In this document: positions 28,794-41,500 of the stretch, piece by piece
Position numbering within the stretch: the stretch's first letter is position 1
How the letters are laid out: each line of letters starts with the position of its first letter
Assembly: GCA_025738555.1 (NCBI GenBank)
Contig: JAOVFP010000005.1
Coordinates: forward strand, 4,340,001-4,404,000
Source of the DNA: Cyathus striatus
Lineage: Eukaryota > Basidiomycota > Agaricomycetes > Agaricales > Nidulariaceae
DNA: 64,000 nt
Direction of reading: 5' to 3'
Notes under the pieces: model-generated
What the model was told of the DNA's origin: nothing
Seen by the model: the letters and a program-made list of their open reading frames with translations, nothing else
Database searches by the model: none
Program-made: the position numbers and the translations under genes

Positions 28794-30349
28794 ATGCCAT
28801 CCACCACTTCCCCCGCCATTCCCATCTCTCCTCTTCTTCATCCAGACTCCCCTGCCTACAGGAAGGCCCGCCGCCAATACCACAAGTCAACCAAGAACAG
28901 AAATGCAGAAATAGATCATGAATGGACCCCCTTCAGAGCAGCTGAGAAGCGCTACAAAGCTCGCTTTCCTCCTCCCGATCTCTCAGGCGTCCTTGATCTG
29001 GCATCCCTTTATCCAGATCGGTCTCATGAAATACAGCAAGGCGTTTGGACAGGTCGTCTCGGTGCAGTAGAATTCCGCGAGATTCCTCTCAAGGATGCTT
29101 CTTTAAGCGGCCGTAAGGTAGTCATCATTCCCAGTGTTCCCGGTATGCTGTCATACACATCGATGTATTTGTTCACTTCAATTTATACATGCCGGCTATA
29201 GGACTTGTTATTCTTCCTTCCTTTTTGACACATGAGAAACAGCGCGAACTAGCGCGATGGGCATTAGCTAACCATGCCCATCATCCAAATGAAACAAATC
29301 TTGATATTCATTACCATGTTCCTCATAATGGGGTGTGGAATCAATGGCTCAAGGCCCGTGAAGTCTCCACCGAAGACATAGTTGTTGAACCAAAGGCAAT
29401 CGAAGCCGATTCTGCAAATCCATCGACTCCCGGGCCTCGGCAGCTAGTAAATAACACACCTGCTTCACCCGCAACTTATTCGGATATATCATCCACGCCG
29501 AAACCCCCACAAGCACCATCCCCCACTGTACAGCCTATTCCTTGCTCGGCTTTGTTATACAAGCTTAGGTGGGCTAACATCGGTTGGTTTTATCACTGGG
29601 GTACAAAACAATACGATTTTACGAAGGGTAAAGGTGTCATTGATGACGTGCTACGACAGGTGTGTAGGAGTGCTGTGGCTGCTGTTAATTGGGATATTAT
29701 ATACGATGGCACAGATCCTCAGTGGGGTGAATCTGGGCCAGAGTGGAAATCTTGGGATGCTACTTATGGTATTTTACGTAGCAGATCTTTCTTCCTGTTT
29801 CTAAATGTTATATCCTTACAGAGCCCGATGCAGGCATTGTGAACTTTTATCAGGTCAAGGACACACTTATGGGACACGTAGACCGATCAGAAGTATGTAC
29901 TACGTCCCCGCTTGTTTCTGTATCGTGAGTATGCATGCAATTATTTTATTTTTCCTACCCTGACTTGCTGGTTGTCCATAGGCTTGGGAATGCTGCTGTT
30001 TTCCTGATAGGAGGATTGACACGGGACACTGAGCCAGTCCCTATACTCCTTCGATCAGGCGACGTAGTGATAATGTCAGGACCAGCTTGCCGGAGAGCAT
30101 ATCATGGTACGCTTGATACAAGAGCTTTATATGTATACATCTAAACTTGAGTTAGGTGTTCCTCGGATATTGGAAGGCACCTTGCCTCCACACCTGCAAC
30201 GAGCCTCGCTGAAACAAGATGAACAGGGCGCCTGGCAGCCATATGAGGATTACCTACATACAACTCGGATTAACATAAATGTTCGCCAAGTATTTCCTAA
30301 AGGTTTTGATCCTGGAATATTATGTAGCCGTAGCTCTGTACATATGTAA
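28794..30349 (+). CDS. AlkB-family Fe(II)/2-oxoglutarate dioxygenase, ALKBH1-like
   Basis: Exons are join(28794..29142, 29202..29768, 29822..29924, 29982..30106, 30156..30349), 445 residues. The iron ligands are the HxD pair in MGHVDRSE and the distal histidine in RRAYHG; the 2-oxoglutarate-binding arginines lie in [27 protein letters not shown] and [12 protein letters not shown] also match the ALKBH1 core. A Pro/Ser-rich insert follows residue 180. ALKBH1 enzymes remove methyl groups from tRNA (m1A) or DNA, in the nucleus or mitochondria. The first acceptable donor for exon 3 is 29925, because the family sequence continues past a nearer GT at 29893. The gene is divergent from LETM1 with 343 bp between starts. 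Confidence 0.88.
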
Positions 30350-30795
30350 GTAAGTAGAATGAAAATCGAGATGCACTTAAAGTTACTCTGAGTTTCTAAT
30401 GAATGAACGATCCACGTGATATCAAGCATGTAGTACGTACTACTTACATCACTGTTCAGTTGGTGTTATAAGTACTACTTACTACTACCAAGTATTTAGG
30501 CAACAGCGTCGAATCCCTGAATCAGACCTCCAGCTTCTTTACCATCGTCCCAAATACTATTGAACATTCATTTTGTCACCTATCGCATTTGCCATTGTTT
30601 CATACAACCGGTTGTTTGGTCTACGGCGCAGTAACCCGCAGCAGGTTGCATCCGCCTTATCCTTCGGCGCTACATGCCTCGAAACGAAGGTTACTCTGCA
30701 TCATCCCCTGACAGCATTTTGTCTGCCTCCACAACCTCTGTGCGATCTACTCGTCTTGATTTATTAATTTTTAACACTATAACCAGACTGAATCT
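30350..30795. other. Intergenic region, no gene seen (446 bp)
   Basis: It contains a short direct repetition of TACTACTTAC (around 30440-30490). A 65-codon frame at 30674 is out of frame with the downstream gene and has no support. It is the likely promoter of the GYP7-like gene. Confidence 0.5.
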
Positions 30796-33700
30796 ATGGT
30801 CGAAATCAAACACTCTGATATCCCTCCTCGTGAACCACCAAAGATCGAGGATGAAGATAGATACCGTCTAATCTACAGTAAATCGAAGGTCTACGTCAAT
30901 CCCACTGCATATTCTCGTGACAACATCCCTGGGTTTGTCGCTCTTGTTAAGAGAGTGCGTAACCATTAGTTTAACGATAATCCACGTTCTTACGTTCCTT
31001 GAACGTTATATAGGAGGCAATCAATCCATTATATTTGCTCGCGTGGATTCCGGAGTCGCTTTTGAATGAGAAGGGAACATCGGAGTGGGACAAGTTTATT
31101 AAAATCGAGGAGAATGCAATTATTGACGACGAGAGCGAAGGTTCGCAATTACTCTTCGAATGAGCGACTCAGAGTTGTTTAAAGGTTCATAACAACTAAC
31201 GATAAAGCTTTGCAGATATTGTTTTGATTGATCTTCCTTCACAACGCCCAGAAAGCTATGCTTTTTCGGTGCCACTTACCTCCATCTATTCGCTCATTGT
31301 TCATCCTCCAACCCTCTCTTCTTGGTGTACGTGAATCTTATTTGTTGAGCACTCTACGTCGTATTGCTTACCAATTTGCTACCTAGATGGCTCCATAGGA
31401 ATTAACCTAATAAATGGGGACACATTACCGACTCTCCACTTTCATGATGATGAATCTCGCTCTTTCACTCTCCAGTCACCAAAGACTACTGACTCAGCAG
31501 GGACTAACGGCGCTACAAGCTATCCCCCTCCACCGCCTTATGGTACTTCCCATGTCCCAAAGCCTATCACATCTTGGGGCGGCGAAGATTTACTTGCTAG
31601 GTTGCGATCTTACGCCCACCTTCTTCGGTCGACCTTGCAGCCTACCTTATTTCTTGTCGACCCTTCAAAAAAGGACATCGAAGTACATACTACACAAATA
31701 TTTGCAGATGATGCAGTTGATGACATCCTTGGACAATCTTCTTACTCTAATTCTCATTCTCCCGTACCGGCACATCGACGTCCGCGACCACTTTCATCTT
31801 CTCCCCAACAACCTCCTAATCCATATTCTAACCGATCATCTGTTTTACATCGTTCCCTCCCATCTCCTACTTCCGCAACACAGTCATCTTCTCAGGCTCG
31901 TGCAGCTCTTCTGCAGTCATTCTCTAACATTACTCGAGCCACGCGGCATGCTGCACAGAACATTCTTTCTCATCCACTAGCCAAACCTATTGTCCCTCAT
32001 CTACCAGATCCTGTGAAAAGCCTTGTAAATGCAAATGGAGAGTGGGAGTGGGGAAGTTGGGTGGAAAAGGGTGGCGTCGGAGAGTTTGAAAGTGCGCGAG
32101 TTTATCTTGCAAGGTGGGCTAGAATCGTAGCAGAAGAAGGAGAGAGGTCACGGAGACGAGAAGCGCAGGCGTTACCATCCGTCTATGCCAATGGCGATGA
32201 AGAATCCTCTTCTCTCGGAGTGTTTGAACTACTACATTCCACTGTAAACCTTCCGACACCCAAGTCTACTCGAGATCCTTCCCATCCTGTGGACGAACAC
32301 ATGTGGGAATGCTGGTTTGCTACTGACGGGAAGCCTCTCATTCCGTTCTTAGAGATGCGGAAAGAAGTTTTCCGAAGAGGTATCTCTGCCAAAGGAACAT
32401 TGCGGCCAAAAGTTTGGTCGTTTTTGTTGGGTGTTCATCGATGGGATGCAACCACGGAAGAAAGGAATCGTCATTGGGAAAAGAAAAGGTCAGTCTTTTT
32501 ATAACTTGTTAAATGTTCCCTATCCAACTTTGTGTAGGAAACGGTATCATGAGGTCAAAGACGAATGGTGTGGAGTTCCGGAAGTCTTCGATAGGCAAGA
32601 TGTGATTGATGTCAGTATAACCTCTACTTTCTTTTGTGATAAATCCTCATTGTACAACACTAGGAGCGGCACAGGATAGATGTTGACTGTCGACGAACGG
32701 ATAGAAGTCAACCACTCTTTTCCGTCCCCGCTCAGATTTCTTCTATCGACTTGGATTCTGAAGACCACGATCTCCATCGGCGCTATTCAACAATATCGCC
32801 AAATATGAATGACATCGGCGCACAGTCTCCTAGCAATGAGCACATTGATCGGCTGGCAGGAATATTGCTAACATATAACTTTTACGAGAAGGAGCTTGGT
32901 GAACTCAGCTATTTCTGCTGACTAGAAATATGACTAACAGAACATTAGGTTACGTTCAAGGGATGTCAGATCTCTGTGCACCGATATATGTAGCGACAAG
33001 TGCAGACGAGGAACTGACATTTTGGTGTTTTGCACAATTTATGGAACGCATGGTAGGTGTTGAATATATAATAGTTTTTAATCGCTTACCTCTCTGCCTG
33101 ATGTAGAAGCCTAACTTCCTTCGAGATCAAAGTGGCATGAAAAAGCAGCTGTCAACGCTCCAACAACTAATTCAAGTCATGGACCCGGAACTTTATCGAC
33201 ATTTGGGTTTGTTCACTTCTGTCATTATGCACTTGTTATTGACTCTGTTTTAGAAAAAGTCGACGGCCTTAATTTATTCTTCTGCTTCCGGTAAACAATA
33301 TGCTACTGTTGATTTTTAAAATTGAGCTAACGCTTTCGATTAGGTGGATTCTTATTGCATTTAAGCGCGAATTTACGTTTGACGACGTTCTTCGTCTATG
33401 GGAAGTGTTATGGACGGACTATTACGGTGGTCATTTCGTTTTGTTCGTGGCGTTGGCAATTCTGGAATCTCATAGAGACATGATTCTCCGCTATTTGGTA
33501 GAAGTAAGTAATTATTACTCAACCCACCTATCCATTGAACCAACCTTAACTTCATCAGTTTGACGAGATTTTGAAGGTAGGCCTCATCGTTCTTCGATGA
33601 ATCCTGGCGATACTGATCTTCCACATAGTATTGCAATGAGCTCAGTATGACTATTGAGCTTGACACTACTTTATCCCAAGCAGAAGTGTTGTTCCTTTCT

Positions 33701-33871
33701 TTTTCTCAATTGGTGGAGGACGTCGATCGCCGAAGGAACGAAGAAGAGGCCGCGTCTTCTGCACATGGCTTACGACGGAGAGCCACAGGAAAGCAGCCTG
33801 CATTACCGAATGCTAATCTAGTACACATATCTGACGATCTTCGAGAGTTACTACAAACTTGTTCTCTATAG
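30796..33871 (+). CDS. TBC-domain Rab GTPase-activating protein, GYP7/TBC1D15-like
   Basis: Exons are join(30796..30954, 31014..31140, 31216..31326, 31387..32488, 32538..32610, 32664..32898, 32949..33052, 33107..33206, 33254..33290, 33344..33503, 33559..33576, 33629..33871), 822 residues. The N-terminal 250 residues form the DUF3548-type Rab-binding region (NIPGFVALVKR, LLARLRSY). The TBC domain follows: IPFLEMRKEVFRRGI, LRPKVWSFLLG, an IDVDCRRTDR arginine-finger box, YVQGMSDLCAP glutamine finger, and FFCFRWILIAFKREF. A Ser-rich spacer separates them. Gyp7-type proteins inactivate Ypt7/Rab7 at the vacuole. Exon 11 is just 18 nt and supplies the conserved FDEILK. All twelve exons agree in phase. 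Confidence 0.92.
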
Positions 33872-34220
33872 ACACTTTTCTGACCTTGTCAGTTGGTTAT
33901 TGGTTGGTTATGTACTTCTTTTGTACTACTTTGCAAATGTAATAGGAACAACTGTAGCTTATATAAACTTCTTTTGTACGTCATAAATAAACACTTCTGA
34001 AATTAATACTTATAAGTATGTGTATGCGTCTAACCTTGGCCAAACCACAACTTGTGAAGTTGATAAAGCACTCAAGAACTCTGGGGTTACTTGCAAGAAG
34101 TTCATAACAATAATTGCGGGAGGTTACATACAAAGTTCCAACAATACAAGAAGAGTCATTTCGCGAGTTCAGTGACCACTTCAAGACCACTTGTCGCTTT
34201 CAACTTTACATGCTTTTACA
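33872..34220. other. Intergenic region, no gene seen (349 bp)
   Basis: AT-rich spacer between the GYP7-like stop and the aprataxin start. Nothing was recognised in it. Confidence 0.5.
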
Positions 34221-34985
34221 ATGGCATATCTCACGATTCTGAGGTCATACGCGCGCAAGAATGTCGAAGATTTCCCACCATCTGTGCTATTTTCCTCTAC
34301 TCAGAGCACACTGACGATTTATGATGCCTTTCCGAAGTCTATGTTTCATTTCCTTGTGTTACCACGAATTCGGGATGATAGCGACACTTCATTGCTAGGC
34401 AATCTCCACAGCCTCCTAAATGGCGATAAACAAAGAGCCAGTGACATATTGCTTGATCTTAGAGAAGATGTGAAAAAATTGAGGCAGGAAATTGAGGAAG
34501 AGATGATGAGCCGGTACGGCTTCAAATGGGACATATGGGCAGGGTTTCATGGTACGCCTTCAATGGAGTCAGTAAAGGCATCTCAAATACACGACAATGT
34601 AACTCATTGTTCTGCTTTTAGACATCTTCATTTGCATGTTCTTTCTGCAGATCTCTGTTCAGACAGACTGAAAAACAAGAAGCATTATAACTCATTTCAT
34701 CCGAAGCTAGGTTTCTTCCTTCATCTGGATGATGTTTTCTCCTGGTTCGAGCTAGAGCCTTCTCTTTATTCATCGGTAAGCAGCTAGTGCATGATTGGGT
34801 CGCGACGCTGTGGTACGAGTTACTTTATCTAGAAAGCAAAAGGTTTGATACCGAGCACATTTGAACCTCTCCTCAAGGAAGATCTTTCTTGTTTTCATTG
34901 CAGCTCCCGTATGAAAAATATGCCATCATTGAAAGTACATCTTCAAACGGAATGGGAAAAGTTGGAAAAGGCAAGCAAGTGTTAG
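34221..34985 (+). CDS. HNT3: Aprataxin-like DNA 5'-adenylate hydrolase (HIT plus zinc finger)
   Basis: Exons are join(34221..34567, 34622..34775, 34833..34985), 217 residues, close to yeast Hnt3. The HIT fold begins with YDAFPKSMFHFLVLPR, and the catalytic histidine triad is HLHLHVLS, preceded by GFHGTPSM. The C-terminal zinc finger shows Cys-X2-Cys (LSCFHCSS) and a later histidine in LKVHLQTEW. Aprataxin removes AMP left on DNA 5' ends by abortive ligation. The start MAYLTILRSYA is the first ATG in frame after a stop and suits the family. Confidence 0.92.
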
Positions 34986-35143
34986 AGACTAAGTATAACA
35001 GACTGGTCGTTGTTCCGTGATCTTTTGGTGATATGTTCTTTGATCAAAGAATAGGTTAACAATCAAAAAGTTCCATGATATTCGTCTAGTATACACTTTC
35101 TACAAGCATTTGTGGATTCCAGTCTAATGATATATTTCGGGTT

Positions 35144-36923
35144 TCAAACAGCAGCGGTTTCCTTCGACACCTTCTTAGATGCGCGAGATCTTTCGCTAGC
35201 CTCACGAATAGCCCAGGTCAACTCGTATGATCTAACAGCATCTTTTTATTGGAAATATCAGCATTTTGTGGGAAAAGCAAGTGAAAGCACAAACCATCAT
35301 AAGAGCTCAAAATCAGACCTGCGTCAGGATCTTCCTCGATATCCTCAATTATGTCGATGAAGTTGGATATCTCAGAGAAGAAAGGATCATCATCTGGGAA
35401 GGTGAAAACTTGCTCCTGATCATCGCCCGGTCGGCGTACATGAAGAACTGGTTGGACGTATGGGTTAACCAGTCTGCATGATATATGAGAACACAAAATA
35501 TATAAACCAAACTAATCATACTCACTTCAAGGAGTATCCGTCAGCATAGACCTCAAGTTCGCAACTGTAGTTGGTGCCTTGGAGAGCAACAACATGACTG
35601 AAGCTTCCGACAGCACCACTTTCATACTTCCTAAAATTTGTGATGTTTTAGAAGGTTTCCCTGATGGTTGGTATGGAACACGCACCATGTTGCAGATGTT
35701 ACACGAGGGATTCTGTTATCCGGAGGAATCTTGCTCTCGTCAATGGATAGCTTGGACAACTTGCCAGCAGCCTCATCCCACTCCAGCGCGTGGGCTTGGA
35801 CAGTAGAGATATCCACCTCCCCTCCGAAATAGCGAGAAAGATCGCAGAAGTGGGTGCCTTGCTCAATAACCGGCCCGTAACTATATTGCAAAAGACTCAT
35901 TGGTAAGGAATCGAGGAATGATATCTCTGACCAACCTCTTAGACTTGTCCCACCAGTCTGGCTTCGCAATAGCTTGGTAAGCACACGCGTAACGAGCGAT
36001 AGTAGTCATAACAGTCAAATTGTTTTCCTCAATGATCTGCTTCATCATTTGCACGGCTTTCAAGTAACGAAGCATGTAGCTTTACAAAATTGGTTAGAGA
36101 GGTTATTAGAATGACATGAACATGACGTACCCGACGGAACAGATAGTCTTTGACTCCTGGATTAAATTGCCAATTTTGAAGGTATCGTCGATCTCTTCAG
36201 CAGGACCGGTGGCAATAGGCTTTTCGACGAACATGGCAACTCCAGGGAAATACTGCAGAATCTGAAGTTCCAAATCGCGTCCTGGCTTGCTGGTACCACG
36301 GTACATGGGAGGGCTTCCAATGATGATAGCACGGGGACGATCACGGGGAGACATGTTCTTCACAAAGTCCTCAAGTGTCTTGAACACTCTAGTATCCTGG
36401 TAAGCAGAAACGACGAAAGAGTCGCACTTTTTCTGAAGAACAGCGGTGGCACGTTCGATGGCAGGGTCAATGAGAGCGACGACCTTCAGCCGGCGACCAA
36501 GTTTGCTATGTAGATCGTAAGGATTTCGGATCCACACATCGACTGCGGATAGAATACTCACTGTTCAATACGGAAAGAGTGATTCCATGGTCCCTCGTCC
36601 GATCCTGCAGCGGATCTTATTGAGCATGGAATGACTTTCTACAGCAACCCACTGACCAAACATGATGTTTCCTGCGCCAATGAAAACAACATTGAAGTCG
36701 TCGGATCCACCAACATGGCTGGCCCTGGAGAGACGCAAATAGGACCGGTGAGGTGCTGAAAGATAAGTAAAAGTATGTCAACCGGAACACACCTGTCCAT
36801 CGGGATGAGCCTGGATGGATCAATGGACGAACGCCGCGACCCCACTGAAGGGCGGCGGCTGGCAGACAGCTGCGAGTCGCGTCGCTCAGTGAAACGCTCG
36901 ATGACAGAGGGCCTGCGACTCAT
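35144..36923 (-). CDS. Gfo/Idh/MocA-family NAD(P)-dependent oxidoreductase
   Basis: Exons are complement(36793..36923, 36657..36724, 36562..36604, 36131..36505, 35936..36079, 35686..35880, 35526..35630, 35295..35473, 35144..35241), 445 residues. A 55-residue Arg/Ser-rich leader precedes the Rossmann fold (FNVVFIGAGNIMFG). Further signature parts are KVVALIDPAIERA, the catalytic-lysine motif VEKPIATG, and EQGTHFCDLSRYFGG from the substrate domain. Family members act on sugars, inositols or biliverdin; the substrate here is not predictable. Fungal genomes carry a conserved version with the same SDEGPWNHSFR start, which this gene has in exon 3. All eight introns (51 to 68 nt) are in phase. Confidence 0.88.
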
Positions 36924-37167
36924 TTGGACAAAAGACTGAAGAGTGATGAATGAGTGATAGTGAGGTGGTGATAAACGGGAAACTTACGATTGCTGGTGGA
37001 TGAGAAGGATGGGATGGTGAAAGCAAGGAATAAGGATGGTCTTATATATGGGATCGATTGTTTCATGGAGTAGATGCGTGATAAGACAGGGCCACTAGTG
37101 GACTGGAAGACGTGGGCCATTACATATACAGCAGATCAGAGTACTAAGTCCTTTACTCGGGGAGAAC

Positions 37168-37473
37168 ATGTCTGCTCGCCCGTGTCTATCATTCGTTACC
37201 CGGCCCTCCACTCTGCCCCCAGGTTTGCTCAAGGGTAGCATCTCGCACCATCGCACTCAGCCAGCATCCGATCCTCAAAACCACTCGCAAGCCCAGCTAA
37301 ATCCCCAACTACCCCCGCAGTTGCCCACTCCGTCTGTGCAGAGTACGTTTTGTCGACGTCGTGATACACTCTGGTCTGGTCCTTGATCAATCTCTTCTGA
37401 AACATATGGCATTTTCGAATATTATATCATTTACTGTGCTACCAATCCAGTTGCCGCGCTCGAAAATACATAA
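37168..37473 (+). CDS. Very small hypothetical protein (tentative)
   Basis: The model join(37168..37342, 37451..37473) gives 65 residues. The first part is basic and Ser/Pro-rich and could be a mitochondrial presequence; the rest is Pro/Gln-rich. The intron (108 nt, GTACGT to CCAG) is twice the usual length for this region, and the second exon is only 23 nt, so the model may be wrong. No family is recognised. It converges on the coiled-coil gene, 68 bp away. Confidence 0.22.
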
Positions 37474-37541
37474 AATGTCAGGAATATCGTTGTCACTTCT
37501 CCGCTCGCTCTCCAACAATCACAGAGCCACGGGAACATGGC

Positions 37542-37980
37542 TCAAGTTGAAGCTGACGGCACGCCCGCGTCCTTCTGTTCTTTCAGCTGCTCTTTCCGTG
37601 CCAGCTGCTGTCGTCGCCGCTCAGCGGCTTCCAGCCTATCTGTCATCTTCTTCAGCTCTGCTTTGAGTCGCTCATTCTCCTCCGACAATTTTAACACGCT
37701 GGAGGCCCGCTTTTGAATCCTTTCTTCTCTGTGTATATGTTTCGTTCATTATCGTCCCAGTGAAAGGAGCGAGAATGTTTTAAACTTATACTTACTCGAC
37801 ACTCTTGGGATTGGATGGCGAGGAAAAGTCAAGAAAGTCCACGCTTAAGTCTGAACGAGGGATTTCGGGAAGGGTTTCAGAAAGCCCATTGCTAGTCTGA
37901 GGTTGAGACCTGAATGGCCATTTATCAGAGCAGAACATATTGTTGTCTACAATAGCCAATTGGATGCACAGACCCAGCAT
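37542..37980 (-). CDS. Small coiled-coil protein of unknown function
   Basis: Exons are complement(37796..37980, 37542..37728), 123 residues. The first half is unremarkable with an acidic patch (DLSVDFLDF); the second half is a long amphipathic helix rich in Glu, Lys, Leu and Arg, with heptad-like spacing around ENERLKAELKKMTDRLEAAE. It resembles a leucine-zipper-like or coiled-coil segment but has no basic DNA-binding region. The intron is 67 nt with good GTAAGT and ACAG ends. It is divergent from PIG-Y with 182 bp between starts. Confidence 0.5.
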
Positions 37981-38162
37981 CTTCGGAAGGGCGTTGAGGT
38001 TCCTGGTTCATGAGTGACCGGGGAGCGTTCGCTGAGAGAGAGGGAGAGGATTGGGGAGGAGGGGAAAGGAAGCTGTTTTTTTTTTTTTGGCGTTCTCACG
38101 CTTCTACGGCGACTTGGGAACACAACCGAGCGTCTGACCACCGCCTGCACAGTGCACATTTC

Positions 38163-38432
38163 ATGTCTTCAGGCCATTTCATCGTCTTCCTCTCTCTTGT
38201 CTTCTTCGCTCTCGCTGCCTACGCCGTTTTCTTTAGTGCTTTCTTCACCGACTCTGGCATTAAAGTCTGTCCACCGTATATCCATACAAGCCAGCCATTG
38301 ACGACCCTACAGCTACTTGATCTTCTAGCCCATGATAACCATTATAAATACTTTGCTGTTCTTATCATCCCCACTACCTCCTATTTTGTTATAGCAAATT
38401 GGGTCGGCTGGCAATACTATCGAAATTCCTGA
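38163..38432 (+). CDS. PIG-Y-like subunit of GPI-GlcNAc transferase
   Basis: The frame 38163-38432 codes for 89 residues unspliced, or 73 if the in-frame 48-nt stretch 38265-38312 (GTCTGT to ACAG) is removed as an intron. The shorter form matches the about 71 residues of human PIG-Y. Two membrane helices are visible, the first (FIVFLSLVFFALAAYAVFF) at the N-terminus and the second (AVLIIPTTSYFVIANWVGW) before the C-terminal GWQYYRNS, which is the best family match. PIG-Y supports the enzyme that adds GlcNAc to phosphatidylinositol at the ER, the first step of GPI-anchor synthesis. Assignment rests on size, topology and the C-terminal motif. Confidence 0.68.
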   Translation: MSSGHFIVFLSLVFFALAAYAVFFSAFFTDSGIKVCPPYIHTSQPLTTLQLLDLLAHDNHYKYFAVLIIPTTSYFVIANWVGWQYYRNS

Positions 38433-38558
38433 TTCCTCGTACGTCATGCTCCCCATGCATCTAGCACACAAAAGATAACATATAACAAAACATATACATG
38501 ACAGGACGGAACCAATAAATAGTAAATAAATAGATGCAGGCCTGGCCGTCAACCCGAA

Positions 38559-41500
38559 TTACGTCGCAGAGTACTTAGATGATGCTCGAGATTTAAGTCG
38601 TGCTTCTCGTAGCTCAAGCCACAGGCTTCGGCCTCGGTCCTCCCCTTTAGCCTTATCATTAACTAATGATACATTGTCTGAACCCCCCGCGGGAGGTTCG
38701 GGGCTCCGTTCATGCCATCTTCTTACTCCGTATGATGGGGCTGTTCGCGCTGGGCTGGGATCCCGCGTTTCTGAAGGGGAATGTACCACTGGAGGTCTAG
38801 TAACTCTAGGCGAGAGACCCCGAGGACGCACGGCAATTCCGAACTTGGACGACGCGGACATACCTTCCACTCTGCCGAACGAACTTGAAACATCATCTGC
38901 TACATCTAACTCTTTTTCTCTCTGAGTGTTTGCGGCTCGTGATGTTGGGGGGGCAGTGAACCTCGGTGAGCTAGAGTGAGGTCGCGGAACTGCTGTCGGA
39001 AGTCTCAGGTACCTGGCACGCCTGTCCGTAGAATGATTAGCGGTTAAAGAATGAATCAATTGCCTCCTACTTACGCAACTGCCTTCAAAGCCTTCTTGGT
39101 GCGATACACATGAAGCCATTTGCCAACACAATGACCTACATGAATGAGGTTTGGGAAATGTACAGAAAATGCAGGTGTACTCACTAAGAAGCCTCTGGTA
39201 GTACTTTTCTCTTGCTTCCTTTGCTTGCAAAGCGCGTGGCATTTCGTTTCTCCATTTCCGAAAAAACTTGCCCTTCAAACGTATTGCGTGGAAGCGAATA
39301 GCCGGTAAAGACTGAAAACATTCAATTATAAAATTCGTCGCGACCAATAATATAGATATACATACCTTCGTTTTACTGTGCCAGACCCCAAAAGTACGAA
39401 ACATGAGATTTCTTTGGCATTGGATGATGATGTTATATTCCTATGCGCATATTAGGATAGGTTATCAAAGAAGATCATATTAACAAACCACTAGACGAAA
39501 TTTTTCGTCAATAAAACGTTCCCTCCATTTCTCCCACGCTGAAGAAACTGCTATGAGTTTTAACTCATCTTCTCTCATCTGCAGGGTTAAATTCCTGTGG
39601 CGACTTGACCTTGTAGCCGCGAGCCAGCAGTGGAACACGCGCCTTACCATATCTGAAAAATAAATAGATCAGCCAGTAGCTGGGTTGTCGACAGAAAGCA
39701 ATCGTACCTTCACGCTTTACAAACAAGTAACTTTCCATTAGGCTGCGTTCCTCAAGGTGTACAGCACAGGAATTTTGCCATTTCCGCAAAGCCAAACTAG
39801 ACATCGGGTAAGCCAGTTTGATCTGAGCACAATTGCGATAAGACTTACATTTGTATCTTCATGTCCGACATCTGGGCCACATCAAGTTCACGCGTTTTAA
39901 GCTCTATGACACGGGTTGTCCAACGAGACAATGTTTTCGCGATTACCCTCTAAACAACATTTAGAATTGAATTTTTAGTTGAATGATAATCTCACCTGCT
40001 CTATACGGCTGCGAATTGCATTTTCGGCATTTCTGCGCTGCTTTGCAATAGCCGTTATTTGTGACCAGTCTGAGGCCAACTTCAACAACACAAACGAAAA
40101 GGTCTAAAAAGAAAAACGAACATTGGAAAACTCTCTCCAGCTTGCTTCGATCCAGGCGAAGTAACAAACGCTTACGCCGCTCCTCTGCAACGCGACGTTC
40201 CCAACGTTTGAACAGTTGTAGTTTATAGTAATCCTGAGCCTTCTGTTCCATTTTCATGTTTTTCCTCAGTTTTACCCGCCAGTGCAACATCATTGTGTAC
40301 CCTAGCTGACTTGCATGATACTGCATTGCATACTCCTGTGCGATAACATGTGTACTGCGTTTCATTTGCCAACGCTGGAAAGTTGTCACAAGCAGAGACG
40401 AATCTGGTCGATTGGAGAATGCTATTGCAATCTCTATAGGGAGTAATGTGAGCTCCATCTTAACTTGATACAAATAATAGACAAACCCTCGTTTTTACGG
40501 TTATGTTGGACCCCATTTCGCCAGAGAGACCATGCAGTAGTCAAAACCTTCACTGATCTTCTGGCTTCCAAAAATCGACCTCGTTCGCGAGACCTCCATA
40601 CATGTATAACAGCGCGTAGCAACAAGTCATCTTGACGCGATATGTATTTGTCTGAGCGTCGGTTTAGTGCCTATGAAAAGGAATCAGAATTAGTCTGCAT
40701 GCGTTGACGAGTGTACATATATACTTCGAGATTTTTCATTGCTAATTTCCACCAAGAAAACACATTCCTTTTCTGAACGACGTCGTAATAGTTATCAGCA
40801 ATATTAATATTTTGCCTGACGCAATACTAATAAATTTAGCTCACAAAGATATCTGCGGAGCACTTACATACGGCGTTTCCAGGTATTCAAAATCTCCGAC
40901 AGTACTCTTAAATCAACGTTCTCCTCCACAGTCCGGCCTAAAGATTGTAGTTCGGCTAGTTTTCTCCATGTATACCAAGATCGTTCGACAGCATTGTTTT
41001 CTGCTGTCCTGGATATATCTTCCGCAACAGCCTCCATTTCTTCGAGTTCAGAGTAACGAATTTTCCACCGAGTATAAAAACGCTTTTCCAGGAGCTTCTG
41101 ATGATACAGGTCAGCAAGCTGACATTGATATAATTGTCTCCATTTGATCCATGCACTTCGTTTCATCTGAAGTTCGCGTTTGTCCTTAATGGTCTTCATT
41201 TTTTGGCGCATTGCATGCCTCCACTGTATTTGGCGTCGTTCGTTTAACTTAAGTTTCCACTTGTCTACAACTGAGCGTACTCGGCGGGTGTTTACCAGCT
41301 TGGATACACGGGTATATAGTTCTTTTTCCCCCTTATATTTGGCATGCCACCTCTGTAAAAATTTACGCATCACGAGACCGTCTCTGGCATCGTCAATTTG
41401 GAGGTTTGTAGTCTATTGCAATTGTTAGGGCAGTTCATGAATAATCAATTGCGTATACTCACAGTTATCCAATGGAGACCTTGTTTCCAAATTTCCCAGC

